Assembly: GCA_040905285.1 (NCBI GenBank) | Contig: JBBDRV010000044.1 | Location: 1-10,700, forward strand | Source of the DNA: JBBDRV01 sp040905285 | GTDB lineage: Bacteria; Bacteroidota; Rhodothermia; Balneolales; Balneolaceae | Direction of reading: 5' to 3' | DNA length: 10,700 nt | In this document: piece after piece, positions 1 through 7,152 of the stretch | Numbering within the stretch: the stretch's first letter is position 1 | How the letters are laid out: each line of letters starts with the position of its first letter | Position numbers and translations under genes: made by a program | The notes under the pieces: generated by a model | What the model saw: only the letters and a program-made list of their open reading frames with translations | What the model was told of the DNA's origin: nothing | Databases searched by the model: none

Positions 1-341
1 TTGAAGGCTGGTCGGTTGAAACAGATAATAATATCACGGTCGCCCTGGATACGGAACTGTCCGATGAACTGGTAAGGGAGGGGCTGGCCCGGGAGTTTGT
101 CAACCGTATTCAGAACATGCGAAAGGAAGCTGATTATGATGTGACGGATCACATAGAAGTGGGATTTGTGGCAGAGGAGTTGATTCGGACTGCAGTTGCC
201 ACTATGAAAGACTATATTAAGACAGAAACTCTGGCAGACAAGGTTAATGCTTCCCCACTTAAGCAACCTGATTTTACGAAGTCATGGAATATTGAAGGGG
301 GATCGTGCAAGATCTCTATTAAGCGTAATATCAACAAATAA
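1..341 (+). CDS. ileS: Isoleucyl-tRNA synthetase, C-terminal fragment (5' end outside the window)
   Basis: This is the last ~112 residues of isoleucyl-tRNA synthetase, the cytoplasmic enzyme that charges tRNA-Ile. The open frame enters the window at base 3 and runs to TAA at 339-341. The segment reading LSDELVREGLAREFVNRIQNMRKEADYDVTDHI in pieces (LVREGLAREFVNRIQ, then RKEADYDVTDHI) is the hallmark of the C-terminal anticodon-binding region of long bacterial IleS. The catalytic HIGH and KMSKS motifs lie upstream and cannot be seen. A downstream ATG at 117 is internal and not a start. The next gene begins 12 bases after the stop, and ileS followed by a DksA-like gene and lspA is a common order in Bacteroidota-type genomes, so the three may be cotranscribed. 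Assignment is confident from the C-terminal motif alone. Confidence 0.93.
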   Translation, partial: EGWSVETDNNITVALDTELSDELVREGLAREFVNRIQNMRKEADYDVTDHIEVGFVAEELIRTAVATMKDYIKTETLADKVNASPLKQPDFTKSWNIEGGSCKISIKRNINK

Positions 342-352
342 ATGATGTAATA

Positions 353-760
353 ATGGCTGGTTCAAAAAACAAAGAAAATTCTAAAGGACGTGTTTCTCCC
401 TACAGCGACAAGGAGTTGGAATATTTTCGTGAGATAATCATCAGGAAAAGGGATGAAGCGGAAAAAGAAATGGAATCACTTCAGAGTTCTCTGCGTGAAA
501 GCATGGAAAATGCCTCTGATGAATCTGCATACTCTTTCCATATGGCTGATGCCGGTACAGATGCACAGGAGAGAGAAAAAACCTATATGCTCTTTAACCG
601 CACACGAAAATTTATACGCTACCTTGATGATGCCCTTCAGCGAATTGATAACAAGACGTACGGTGTCTGCAAAGTGACCGGGAAAAGGATATCCAAGGGG
701 CGGCTGGAAGCCGTACCGCACACACAGCTTAGCATCGAAGCCAAGCTCAAACGGCGTTAA
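353..760 (+). CDS. TraR/DksA-family transcriptional regulator with a degenerate zinc finger
   Basis: The 135-aa product has the DksA/TraR plan: a charged helical N-terminal half (about residues 20-60, coiled-coil-like), an acidic DAGTDAQERE stretch at the place of the coiled-coil tip and its return, then the C-terminal fold with YGVC, ISKGRLEAVPHTQLSIEAK. Family proteins bind the secondary channel of RNA polymerase and tune initiation, often with ppGpp. The usual C4 zinc site is reduced to one cysteine (Cys in YGVC); the second is Thr, and the later CxxC pair is replaced by SIEAK. From memory this loss is usual in Bacteroidota homologues, so it is not a sign of decay. The start ATG lies 12 bases after ileS and has no clear Shine-Dalgarno. 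lspA follows 16 bases later, so one operon is likely. Family call is secure; the precise regulatory role is not known. Confidence 0.88.
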   Translation: MAGSKNKENSKGRVSPYSDKELEYFREIIIRKRDEAEKEMESLQSSLRESMENASDESAYSFHMADAGTDAQEREKTYMLFNRTRKFIRYLDDALQRIDNKTYGVCKVTGKRISKGRLEAVPHTQLSIEAKLKRR

Positions 761-776
761 GTTCAGTTGATGCATT

Positions 777-1394
777 TTGACTCTCAAAACGAAAAGACTT
801 TTTGTTTTATTTACCCCGGTCGTATTTATCTGGTTGTTTGATCAGCTGACGAAACACTGGGTCCGATACTCCCTGGAATTACACCGTCATGAAATTATTG
901 ACGGCTGGCTGGCTTTCAACTATACGCAGAATCCAGGCATGGCGCTGGGTATGGACTGGTTATCCACTCAATCGATCAGCGTTATTGCCATTACTGCAAC
1001 GGTCGCGATCACCGTCTATATCCTGAAGACGCTGGAGAATTCGAACTTCGCCTATCTGCTGTGCATGGGGCTTATTCTGGGGGGGGCTTTCGGGAATATC
1101 ACCGACCGGCTCGTTATGGGGTTGATTGAAGGATACGGAGGGATTCTCGACGGGCATGTTATCGATTTTGTGCATTTTACACTCACGGTCAGTGATACCC
1201 CTGTTTTTCCGTATATCTTCAATGTGGCTGATATTGCGATAAGTACGTCCATTATCGTGATGCTTGTTTTCCACAAGCGTATTATGCCGGTGGAGGAATC
1301 TTCCCGGCCAGGCGGGACTGAAAACGATCAGGCTGATCCGGAAAAGGATGGAGCTGAATCCTCTGAAAAAATACCTTCCCTGAAGAAAGAGTGA
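777..1394 (+). CDS. lspA: Lipoprotein signal peptidase (signal peptidase II)
   Basis: This inner-membrane aspartyl protease cuts the signal peptide from diacylglyceryl-prolipoproteins. The 205-aa product has four hydrophobic segments and the family motifs in order: FDQLTK near residue 21, the N52-P-G-M-A-L-G loop, GNITDRL with catalytic Asp110, and FNVADIAI with catalytic Asp152. After the last membrane helix a ~35-residue acidic, hydrophilic tail (from about residue 170) extends beyond the typical family length. The start is probably TTG at 777: the frame is closed by TGA at 768-770, and the ATG at 770 is in another frame. The only other option is ATT at 774. It probably shares a transcript with the DksA-like gene and ileS. 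A strong hairpin lies 12 bases past the stop. The lipoprotein encoded at 8147 would be one of its substrates. Confidence 0.95.
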   Translation: MTLKTKRLFVLFTPVVFIWLFDQLTKHWVRYSLELHRHEIIDGWLAFNYTQNPGMALGMDWLSTQSISVIAITATVAITVYILKTLENSNFAYLLCMGLILGGAFGNITDRLVMGLIEGYGGILDGHVIDFVHFTLTVSDTPVFPYIFNVADIAISTSIIVMLVFHKRIMPVEESSRPGGTENDQADPEKDGAESSEKIPSLKKE

Positions 1395-1405
1395 CGAGGA
1401 ATTTC

Positions 1406-1427
1406 CTGCAAGTACTGATACTTGCAG
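1406..1427 (+). terminator. Hairpin after lspA
   Basis: A perfect 9-bp stem (CTGCAAGTA / TACTTGCAG) with a CTGA loop sits 12 bases past the lspA stop. No T-run follows, so it is not a textbook intrinsic terminator. It may protect the mRNA 3' end or act with a termination factor. Confidence 0.5.
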
Positions 1428-1455
1428 TCTGTCGGATTCAGGAACAGAAAGCGAA

Positions 1456-1483
1456 TTAAATAAAGCCGGCATGCCTGGCCGGC
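1456..1483 (-). terminator. Intrinsic terminator of the riboflavin gene
   Basis: Read on the − strand, GCCGGC pairs with a second GCCGGC across a 7-base loop and is followed directly by TTTATTT. It starts 48 bases beyond the stop of the − strand riboflavin gene. GC-rich stem plus U-rich tail is the form of a rho-independent terminator, and it separates the convergent genes here. Confidence 0.7.
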
Positions 1484-1530
1484 CGCTGCAGCAGGAAGAA
1501 GTGTTGTGTAACAGGAGAGGAATATGCCTG

Positions 1531-2754
1531 TTATTCAAGCATCAGTGTCTTCAGAAACCCCTGCCCGGAACCGGGCTTGTCCAGCTTGGTGTGCGGGTGT
1601 TCCAGATTGACATGATCAACGGGAATGGATACTTCCTCCACCATTTCCAGTCCAAAGCTGTTCAGCCCGACCCTCTTTACCGGATTGTTGGTCAGCAGCC
1701 GGAATTTTCTGACATTGAGTGCGTGGAGGATCTGGGCGCCGACTCCATAGTCACGGTAATCCATCCTGATGCCAAGCTTCTTTTTTATTTCTTCTGTACT
1801 GTATCCCCTGTCCTGAAGCTGAAGGGATTTCAGCTGATTGATCAGGTCGTAATCCCTGCTCATCTGATCCATATAGAGCACCACGCCTTTGCCGGCCTGG
1901 TCGACCATTCTCATCGCCTGGTGGAGTAATTCCGTCTTATCACTCCGTTTGCTTCCGAATATGTCACTCAGGGGATTGGCGGAATGTACACGGACGAGGA
2001 CAGGCTCGTCTTTTTTCCACGTCCCTTTCGTGAAGGCGAGGTGGGTGTCGCCCGTCGTCGTTTCCATGAAAGCGTGAAGAGTGAATTCGCCGTGAATAGT
2101 CGGCATGTCGACGGTCACTTTTTTACTCACCAGGGATTCATGCTTCATCCGGTAAGCGATCAGGTCCTTGATGGTGATCAGTTTCAGATTAAACTTTTCA
2201 GCGATTTCAACCAGCTGGGGAAGCCTGGCCATCTCCCCGTCATCTTTCATGATCTCACAGATGATGCCGGCGGGTTTCAGGTCCGCGAGCCTGGACAGGT
2301 CGATAGCAGCTTCTGTATGACCCGCCCGGCGCAAAACACCGCCATGTACTCCGACGAGCGGGAAAATGTGGCCGGGTTTCCGGAAATCACCGGGTCCTGC
2401 CTGCGGATTAATCAATTCCCGTATGGTACTGGCGCGATCGGAAGCAGATATGCCGGTCGTAGTCAGCGTTTTATGGTCGACAGAAATGGTGAAGGCCGCT
2501 TCATCGGGATCAGCCCCTTCAGCAACCATGTAGTCCAGATGCAAGTCGTGTGCCCTGTCAGGTGTAATCGGCACACAGATCAGTCCCCGTCCGTGCTTGG
2601 CCATAAAGTTGATGGATTCCGGAGTTGCATTTTCCGCTGCCGTCACGAAATCCCCCTCATTTTCCCGGTCCTCGTCATCAACGACAATGATAATCCTGCC
2701 GAGGCGGATGTCTTCAATGGCTTCCGGAATGGTATTGAACGTATAGTCAGACAT
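1531..2754 (-). CDS. 3,4-dihydroxy-2-butanone-4-phosphate synthase fused to a degenerate GTP cyclohydrolase II domain (RibBX-like)
   Basis: The 407-aa product has the RibB–RibA layout. Residues 1-200 are an apparently complete DHBP synthase (ribulose 5-phosphate to the four-carbon riboflavin precursor plus formate), with DDEDRENEGDF near 26-36, HGRGLICVP near 54-62, and RAGHTEAAIDL near 143-153. Residues ~208-390 follow the GTP cyclohydrolase II fold (VLVRVHS, DIFGSKR, YRDYGVGAQIL, LLTNNPVK), but the three zinc cysteines of the family are replaced by Asn260, Ser271 and Lys273, and the usual RQEGRGIGL reads DQMSRDYDL. Cyclohydrolase activity is therefore not expected. Such inactive RibX halves are known in RibBX proteins of other bacteria. 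A true ribA would have to lie elsewhere. The start MSDYTF at 2754 is chosen over an upstream ATG at 2793 because family homology begins there. yajC lies upstream on the same strand. Confidence 0.9.
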   Translation of the reverse strand: MSDYTFNTIPEAIEDIRLGRIIIVVDDEDRENEGDFVTAAENATPESINFMAKHGRGLICVPITPDRAHDLHLDYMVAEGADPDEAAFTISVDHKTLTTTGISASDRASTIRELINPQAGPGDFRKPGHIFPLVGVHGGVLRRAGHTEAAIDLSRLADLKPAGIICEIMKDDGEMARLPQLVEIAEKFNLKLITIKDLIAYRMKHESLVSKKVTVDMPTIHGEFTLHAFMETTTGDTHLAFTKGTWKKDEPVLVRVHSANPLSDIFGSKRSDKTELLHQAMRMVDQAGKGVVLYMDQMSRDYDLINQLKSLQLQDRGYSTEEIKKKLGIRMDYRDYGVGAQILHALNVRKFRLLTNNPVKRVGLNSFGLEMVEEVSIPVDHVNLEHPHTKLDKPGSGQGFLKTLMLE

Positions 2755-2789
2755 ATGAATCAGTGATATAACAGGTAGAGAAACGGTTT

Positions 2790-2807
2790 GCAATTACCTG
2801 TAATTGC
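2790..2807. promoter_or_regulatory. Inverted repeat between yajC and the riboflavin gene
   Basis: GCAATTAC and GTAATTGC form a perfect 8-bp inverted repeat with a 2-base spacer, 36 bases upstream of the riboflavin gene start and 12 past the yajC stop. The symmetry and AT-rich arms suit a dimeric repressor site better than a terminator, and no T-run follows in either direction. The regulator is unknown. Confidence 0.4.
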
Positions 2808-2819
2808 CTGCCGGTGAGC

Positions 2820-3140
2820 TTATTCCCCTTTTTCCGGATTTACATCAGTAATAGCCCCTTTCTGAAAACGGATTTTCACTCCGCTGTCTACTTCAAGCAG
2901 AACAGTTTCGTCGTCCGAGGAATTCAGCTGGCCAATCAATCCGCCGGAGGTAACGACCTTGTCCCCTTTTTTCATCTCCTCGACTTTCTTCCGGATCTCT
3001 TTTTGACGTTTGCTCTGGGGGCGGATAATAAAGAAATAGAAAACAAAGAAGAGAGCCCCCAGAAAAAGAAGGTTGATAATGGCTCCTTGAGAACCACCGT
3101 CAGGAGGTGCCATCAGAAAAAACTGGATCAGGAATGTCAT
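2820..3140 (-). CDS. yajC: Preprotein translocase subunit YajC
   Basis: YajC is a small inner-membrane accessory of the SecYEG–SecDF translocon. The 106-aa product, close to the usual family length, has a short periplasmic start, one strongly hydrophobic helix (about residues 20-39, ending FFIIRPQ), then the family signature RPQSKRQKE and a cytoplasmic domain reading KKGDKVVTSGGLIG with later VDSGVKIRFQKGAI. The conserved RPQ(x)KR and GD.V.T.GG blocks make the family call secure. It sits between fadJ (162 bases upstream, with a hairpin between) and the riboflavin gene (65 bases downstream) on the same strand, and it probably has its own promoter. No secD or secF is in view. Confidence 0.95.
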   Translation of the reverse strand: MTFLIQFFLMAPPDGGSQGAIINLLFLGALFFVFYFFIIRPQSKRQKEIRKKVEEMKKGDKVVTSGGLIGQLNSSDDETVLLEVDSGVKIRFQKGAITDVNPEKGE

Positions 3141-3181
3141 GAATAATGTATTTGGTTGTCAAATTTCAGATAAAGCAGGAA

Positions 3182-3199
3182 GGTGTCTGCTCAGACACC
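3182..3199 (-). terminator. Hairpin between fadJ and yajC
   Basis: GGTGTCTG and CAGACACC are perfectly complementary around CT (in RNA a 7-bp stem with a 4-base loop). It lies about 100 bases past the fadJ stop. On the − strand the sequence after the stem is TTCCTGCTTT, only moderately U-rich, so termination is plausible but not certain. It could also be a regulator site for yajC. Confidence 0.4.
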
Positions 3200-3302
3200 C
3201 GGCTCAAAAAGATAACATTTTTACAAGCTCGAACCAATGAGGCGGCTGAAACTGATTTTCCGGCTGAGATCCGTGCCAGCCACTGGTATCCGCATGCAAA
3301 CA

Positions 3303-5417
3303 TCACGAATGAAAACGCTGTTTCATTCCGGCTTTTTCCAGCAGCAGTTCAGCCGGACGGAACCGGATCCCGTGAGCCCGTTCCAGCTCTTTTAAAAAAT
3401 CTGCAACCTCTTCAGCACCTTCGCGGTCGATATAGCGAAAGGGCCCTCCCAGGTAGGGTGGAAAGCCAAGACCGAAGGCGGCACCGAGATCGCCGTCCCG
3501 CGGATTCGTAAGAATATCTTCCTGCAGGCAGAATACGGCTTCATTAACCATTTGCATGGCCAGGCGAAACTGAATATCCGCATCAGAGTGTTTCCGGCGG
3601 TTTCTGTCCCCGAAAAAACGGTAGATTTCACTGTTTATTTTTTTCTCGCCCCGGTTTTCCCCGTAAAGGTAGAATCCCGCTCCGCTTTTACGGCCCCTGT
3701 AACCTGCATCAACCAGTTCTGCCGCTTTATTGGCCGTTTTAATACCCCTTTTCTCGAATACATCCCTGAGGATGCCCGAAATATGGGCACCCACATCGAT
3801 GCCTACTTCGTCAAACAGGGTCAGCGGGCCGACGGGGAAGCCGAAATCCTTCATCGCACTGTCGATCTGGTCGATGGCAGCCCCTTCTCCCAGCAGAAGA
3901 AGAGCTTCGTTCATTAACGGGGAAAGAATTCTGGTCGTATAGAAGCCGGGGCCGTCGTTTACGACAATGATTGCCTTGCCCTGTTTTAAGCCTGTTTTCC
4001 GGGCTGCAGCTATTGCCCTGTCTGACGTGGCAGCTGTTTTAACAATTTCCAGCAACGGCATTTTCTGTACGGGAGAAAAGTAATGCATGCCCACTATATT
4101 TTCAGGGTATTTCGATCCGGCCGCTATATCAGTGATGGGCAGTGACGAGGTATTGGATGCGATGATGCAATTTCCGCCGGTTATCTTTTCAAGTTCTTTT
4201 ATAATGCCTCTTTTAAGATCCAGGTCTTCAAATACAGCTTCAATGACGAGTTCCGATTTTTTAAAAACACCGTATGTGTCTGACGGGTGAACCCGGCTCA
4301 GGAGGGTATCTCTTTCGAATTCACTCAGGATGTTTTTTCCGACCTCCTTTTGAAGCCGGGAATAGATCTTTTTTTTCCCGCTTACAGCCTGCTCAAGCTG
4401 ACGGTCTTTCAGCCAGACATGGAGTCCGTTGTCAATGCTTACTTCTGTTATTCCCGTCCCCATGAGCCCTGCACCGACGACGCCGATCTGCTGAATATCT
4501 TCCGCCTGATCTCCGCCGGGGTTTTTTTTTGCTTCGGTCATCGCAAAAAAAAGCTGAACGAGCGCCTGGGACTCGGGACTGGCGGCCAGCCGGCCGAAAA
4601 TTTCCGATTCGTTTTTAAGGCCCGCCTCAAACCCTTCCCGAAAGCCGTGCCTTACACTCTCGATAATCTGTGGAGGCGCCGGATAATTTCCCCGTGTCTG
4701 CCGGGCCGTTCTTTTATGGGCCTGGGAAAAAATAATCAATCGCCCTGCCGCATTCTTTTCAAGAAGCTTCTCGAATATGCGGCGTTTATCTTTCCTTTCA
4801 ACTGCTCGGTTTGCATATCTCCGGACAGCTGCTATTCCCGCCTGCTTCATTTTATACCGGTTTACAATTTCATCCGCAAACCCGCTATCAAGGGCAGGCC
4901 TGCTGTACATGTTCTTTCCTGTCAGCATATAGGAGAGCGACTTTTGAATCCCGATCAGCCTGGGCAGGCGCTGTGTGCCGCCCATGCCCGGAATGAGTCC
5001 CAGCTGTACCTCCGGCAGGGCGATCCTGGTATTTCTGTGATCAGAAAGGATCCTGTAGTGACAGGCAAGGGCCAGTTCAGTTCCACCCCCCATGCAGGAA
5101 CCGTGGATACATGCGACGATCGGTTTTGGGAAATTTTCAACCCGGGACAGGACATGTTGGCCTTTGCGGCTCAATTCGCTGAATTCTTCAGGTGTCCGTT
5201 CCTGTGTGAACATTTTGATGTCGGCGCCGGCTATAAAGTTATCCTCTTTTCCGCTGACAATAATCGCGCCCCGCAGGCTATTGTCCTTCTTCAGATCATC
5301 CAGGAAAGCCAGGAACTGATCGATCAGTTCCTCATTCAGTTTATTCACCTTCTCTGAAGGATCATTCAGAGTAACTACGGCAACATTGCCCCTTTTCTCT
5401 GTCTCTATGATCGACAT
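3303..5417 (-). CDS. fadJ: Fatty acid oxidation multifunctional protein: enoyl-CoA hydratase / 3-hydroxyacyl-CoA dehydrogenase
   Basis: This 704-aa protein, close to FadJ/FadB length, carries out the middle steps of beta-oxidation: hydration of trans-2-enoyl-CoA and NAD-dependent oxidation of L-3-hydroxyacyl-CoA. Residues 1-190 form the crotonase domain with the oxyanion-hole stretch GADIKMF and the two catalytic glutamates, Glu114 (GGGTE) and Glu136 (LPE), as in FadB. A linker of about 110 residues follows. The dehydrogenase NAD domain starts at 311 with GAGLMG (Gly315-Gly320), then NTSSLPI, and catalytic His445 (GMHYFSP) with Glu457. The NDGPGFYTTRIL block begins the C-terminal domain, and a second copy of that domain ends the protein. 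No residue of the active sites is missing. The thiolase gene lies 43 bases upstream on the same strand, so the two make an operon and probably one complex. FadJ is preferred to FadB because the partner is FadI-like. Confidence 0.94.
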   Translation of the reverse strand: MSIIETEKRGNVAVVTLNDPSEKVNKLNEELIDQFLAFLDDLKKDNSLRGAIIVSGKEDNFIAGADIKMFTQERTPEEFSELSRKGQHVLSRVENFPKPIVACIHGSCMGGGTELALACHYRILSDHRNTRIALPEVQLGLIPGMGGTQRLPRLIGIQKSLSYMLTGKNMYSRPALDSGFADEIVNRYKMKQAGIAAVRRYANRAVERKDKRRIFEKLLEKNAAGRLIIFSQAHKRTARQTRGNYPAPPQIIESVRHGFREGFEAGLKNESEIFGRLAASPESQALVQLFFAMTEAKKNPGGDQAEDIQQIGVVGAGLMGTGITEVSIDNGLHVWLKDRQLEQAVSGKKKIYSRLQKEVGKNILSEFERDTLLSRVHPSDTYGVFKKSELVIEAVFEDLDLKRGIIKELEKITGGNCIIASNTSSLPITDIAAGSKYPENIVGMHYFSPVQKMPLLEIVKTAATSDRAIAAARKTGLKQGKAIIVVNDGPGFYTTRILSPLMNEALLLLGEGAAIDQIDSAMKDFGFPVGPLTLFDEVGIDVGAHISGILRDVFEKRGIKTANKAAELVDAGYRGRKSGAGFYLYGENRGEKKINSEIYRFFGDRNRRKHSDADIQFRLAMQMVNEAVFCLQEDILTNPRDGDLGAAFGLGFPPYLGGPFRYIDREGAEEVADFLKELERAHGIRFRPAELLLEKAGMKQRFHS

Positions 5418-5460
5418 GTCTGGATGAGGTTGGATTGGAATTTAATGGTACTCTGTCCGG

Positions 5461-6759
5461 CTACAATCTTTCAAGAATAATGGCATGGCCCTGACCCCCT
5501 GCCGCACAGGCAGCAACCAGGGCCAGCCGGCCGTCTTCCCTGTGCAGCCGGTTAGCCGCTGTTGTTACCAGACGCGCACCGGTAGCCCCGAAAGGATGCC
5601 CCAGAGAGATGGACCCTCCCCATCTGTTCAGTTTCTCCATCGGGACCTCGCCTGTTTTTTGACTGCGGTTGAGTCTTTCTTTTGCGAAAGAAGTACTGTC
5701 AAGGGCCTTCAGAACAGAAAGTATTTGTCCGGCAAATGCTTCATGAAATTCGAAAACATCAATATCATTCAGTGAGAGATCCATTTCATCCAGGACTCTG
5801 GGAATGGCTACAGCGGGTCCCAGCAACAGCTCTTCATCCGGCGGCTGTGCAACATAGACATAGGAACGGAAAACAGCCTTTGGCTTCATTCCCAGCTCGT
5901 CCGCCCGGCTTCCGCTCATAATAAGGGTGGCCGAGGCACCATCCGTCAGTGGGGACGAGTTTCCGGCTGTGACCGTACCATGGGTTTCAATAAAAGCAGG
6001 TTTTAGCACAGACAGCTTTTCAAGGGAGGTATCTTCGCGGACTGTATTGTCCTGTCTGACCAACGTAAACTCCGGAGGTATCGCGGCCGGAAAGAGGTCA
6101 CTGTCCAGATAGCCTTTCGCGGCAGCCTCTGCAGCCTGCCGGTGGGACCGAAGCGCATAACGGTCCTGCTCTTCCCTTGAGATGTCATACCTGGCAGCCA
6201 TTTTATCACTGCTTACCCCCATGGTTTCACCGGTTGAAAATTCGGATATGGAAGGGATCTCGGGAAGCAGGTCGGAGGGTCTGAGCCCTTTGAAGAAGGA
6301 TAGAAAATCACCCAGTGACTTGTATTTACCGGCCTGTAGGATCTTCTGCCTGAAGGTCTTTCGGAAGCGGACAGGTATATCCGACAGAGTTTCAACCCCT
6401 CCGGCCACTATAGTCCGTTGTTGTCCTGTATGAATTTTCTCAATAGCCGATGTTATAGCGACATTGGATGAGATACACGCCATCGTGGTGGTAAAAGCGG
6501 GGGTGCTTTCGGGCAGGCCGGCAGCCAGGGAGACTTCCCGCGCAATATTGCTGGTATTTACCTCCTGGATGACGTTGCCCAGGATAACGAGATCGATATC
6601 GGCCGGCCGTATCCCGCTTCCGGTAATCAGACCTTCAAGTGCCATGCGGCCGAGATCATAGGCTTTCAAATCCTTGTACCCGGTTTGAGACCGCTGGAAA
6701 GGAATCCGTCCTCCCGCCACCAGTACTGCCTCATGTTTAAAACCGGCCTGTGAATTCAT
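5461..6759 (-). CDS. fadI: Acetyl-CoA acyltransferase (3-ketoacyl-CoA thiolase, FadI type)
   Basis: The enzyme cleaves 3-ketoacyl-CoA with CoA to acetyl-CoA and a shortened acyl-CoA, the last step of the beta-oxidation cycle. The 432-aa length matches FadI better than the shorter FadA. Catalytic residues are all in place: nucleophile Cys95 (TTMACISS), His339 (FEFHEAF), His388 (SLGHPFGATG) and Cys418 (AACAAGGQG). The region about 130-180, rich in FRK and FFKG, is the loop domain expanded in the FadI and trifunctional-protein beta-subunit branch. It is first in a two-gene operon with fadJ, 43 bases apart. The 320-base leader upstream holds a perfect palindrome and tandem repeats that could bind a fatty-acid-responsive regulator. 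No clear Shine-Dalgarno precedes ATG at 6757-6759. Substrate chain length cannot be told from sequence. Confidence 0.93.
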   Translation of the reverse strand: MNSQAGFKHEAVLVAGGRIPFQRSQTGYKDLKAYDLGRMALEGLITGSGIRPADIDLVILGNVIQEVNTSNIAREVSLAAGLPESTPAFTTTMACISSNVAITSAIEKIHTGQQRTIVAGGVETLSDIPVRFRKTFRQKILQAGKYKSLGDFLSFFKGLRPSDLLPEIPSISEFSTGETMGVSSDKMAARYDISREEQDRYALRSHRQAAEAAAKGYLDSDLFPAAIPPEFTLVRQDNTVREDTSLEKLSVLKPAFIETHGTVTAGNSSPLTDGASATLIMSGSRADELGMKPKAVFRSYVYVAQPPDEELLLGPAVAIPRVLDEMDLSLNDIDVFEFHEAFAGQILSVLKALDSTSFAKERLNRSQKTGEVPMEKLNRWGGSISLGHPFGATGARLVTTAANRLHREDGRLALVAACAAGGQGHAIILERL

Positions 6760-6786
6760 TGCATGTATTTTGAAGCGCAGCTGTCA

Positions 6787-6844
6787 GGTTATTCTGTAAT
6801 TGGTTACTACTCTGTATATTGGTCTACTACTCTATATAATAGTT
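6787..6844. repeat. Three imperfect tandem repeats in the fadI leader
   Basis: Copies start at 6787, 6802 and 6821. The second and third agree closely (GGTTACTACTCTGTATATT and GGTCTACTACTCTATATAA); the first is shorter, lacking the ACTAC part. They lie 28-85 bases upstream of the fadI start codon, where RNA polymerase or a regulator would bind. A role as iterated operator is inference. Confidence 0.5.
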
Positions 6845-6851
6845 GGATCAG

Positions 6852-6870
6852 GTAAATAAAAGTTATTTAC
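6852..6870. promoter_or_regulatory. Palindromic candidate operator of the fadI-fadJ operon
   Basis: GTAAATAA-AAG-TTATTTAC is a perfect 8-3-8 inverted repeat about 93 bases upstream of fadI. Its size suits a dimeric TetR- or GntR-type repressor of fatty acid degradation. No regulator gene lies in the window, so the partner is unknown. Confidence 0.45.
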
Positions 6871-7026
6871 AATGTTTGACAGAGAAACCGGTCCTTAAAC
6901 TCAACGGGTCAGGCCTGGACGGACACCTCCGTCCGCCGCGGATTTATGCGGGTCAAACAGATGTTGTACCGGTACTGTACCAGCAATAATAAGAACTGAA
7001 TAATTTCAAACAGCCCCTGAAAGTTC

Positions 7027-7058
7027 TTTGTGGCCAGTTGAATTTGTTCGTATATTTG
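7027..7058 (+). promoter_or_regulatory. Bacteroidota-type promoter of tRNA-Val
   Basis: TTTG at 7027-7030 and TATATTTG at 7051-7058 are 20 bases apart, matching the −33 TTTG and −7 TAnnTTTG elements recognised by the primary sigma factor in Bacteroides. Transcription would begin a few bases past 7058, leaving a short leader before the mature tRNA at 7078. Confidence 0.65.
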
Positions 7059-7077
7059 CCGTCCCTGATCACTACAG

Positions 7078-7152
7078 GGGCGCTTAGCTCAGTTGGTTTA
7101 GAGCACCTGCCTTACAAGCAGGGGGTCGCAGGTTCGAATCCTGCAGCGCCCA
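7078..7152 (+). tRNA. tRNA-Val (anticodon UAC)
   Basis: A complete cloverleaf is seen. The acceptor arm GGGCGCT pairs with AGCGCCC, the D arm is GCTC/GAGC, and the anticodon stem CCTGC/GCAGG holds the loop CTTACAA, whose anticodon TAC (7113-7115) reads GUA valine codons. The T arm is GCAGG-TTCGAAT-CCTGC. The discriminator is A, and CCA is not encoded. No second copy of its 3' end is seen further on, so it is not shown to be an attachment site, although accessory DNA begins just after it. Confidence 0.97.

Larger units (their letters stand above)
6760..7077. other. Gene-free region between the beta-oxidation operon and tRNA-Val
   Basis: This 318-base divergent intergenic region has no supported reading frame. 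Besides the repeats and palindrome near fadI it holds a perfect 7-bp hairpin (GGACGGA / TCCGTCC, loop CACC, 6917-6934), two overlapping palindromes (GTACCGGTAC at 6966-6975 and GGTACTGTACC at 6971-6981) and the tRNA promoter at its right end. The hairpin could end a transcript, but no T-run follows it. Confidence 0.6.

Noticed and set aside
960..1538. 192-codon open frame on the − strand
   Set aside because: It overlaps lspA antisense and runs through the two terminators; no protein-like features.
1984..2766. 260-codon open frame on the + strand
   Set aside because: It lies antisense to the well-supported riboflavin gene and has no family-like motif; a shadow of that gene's codon bias.
1531..2793. 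Longer start of the riboflavin protein at 2793
   Set aside because: The extra 13 residues (MQTVSLPVISLIH) lie before the conserved start and run into the inverted repeat; MSDYTF at 2754 fits the family.
2755..2819. FMN riboswitch upstream of the riboflavin gene
   Set aside because: The 65-base gap is too short for the ~140-base RFN element and lacks its conserved blocks.
4287..5357. 356-codon open frame on the + strand
   Set aside because: It is antisense to fadJ, whose catalytic motifs are complete. The composition (many Cys, Phe, Arg, Pro) is typical of a reverse-strand shadow.
7078..7152. tRNA-Val as the attachment site of an integrated element
   Set aside because: No duplicate of the tRNA 3' end is found downstream in the window. 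The repeated 43-bp sequence is 178 bases away and does not include the tRNA.
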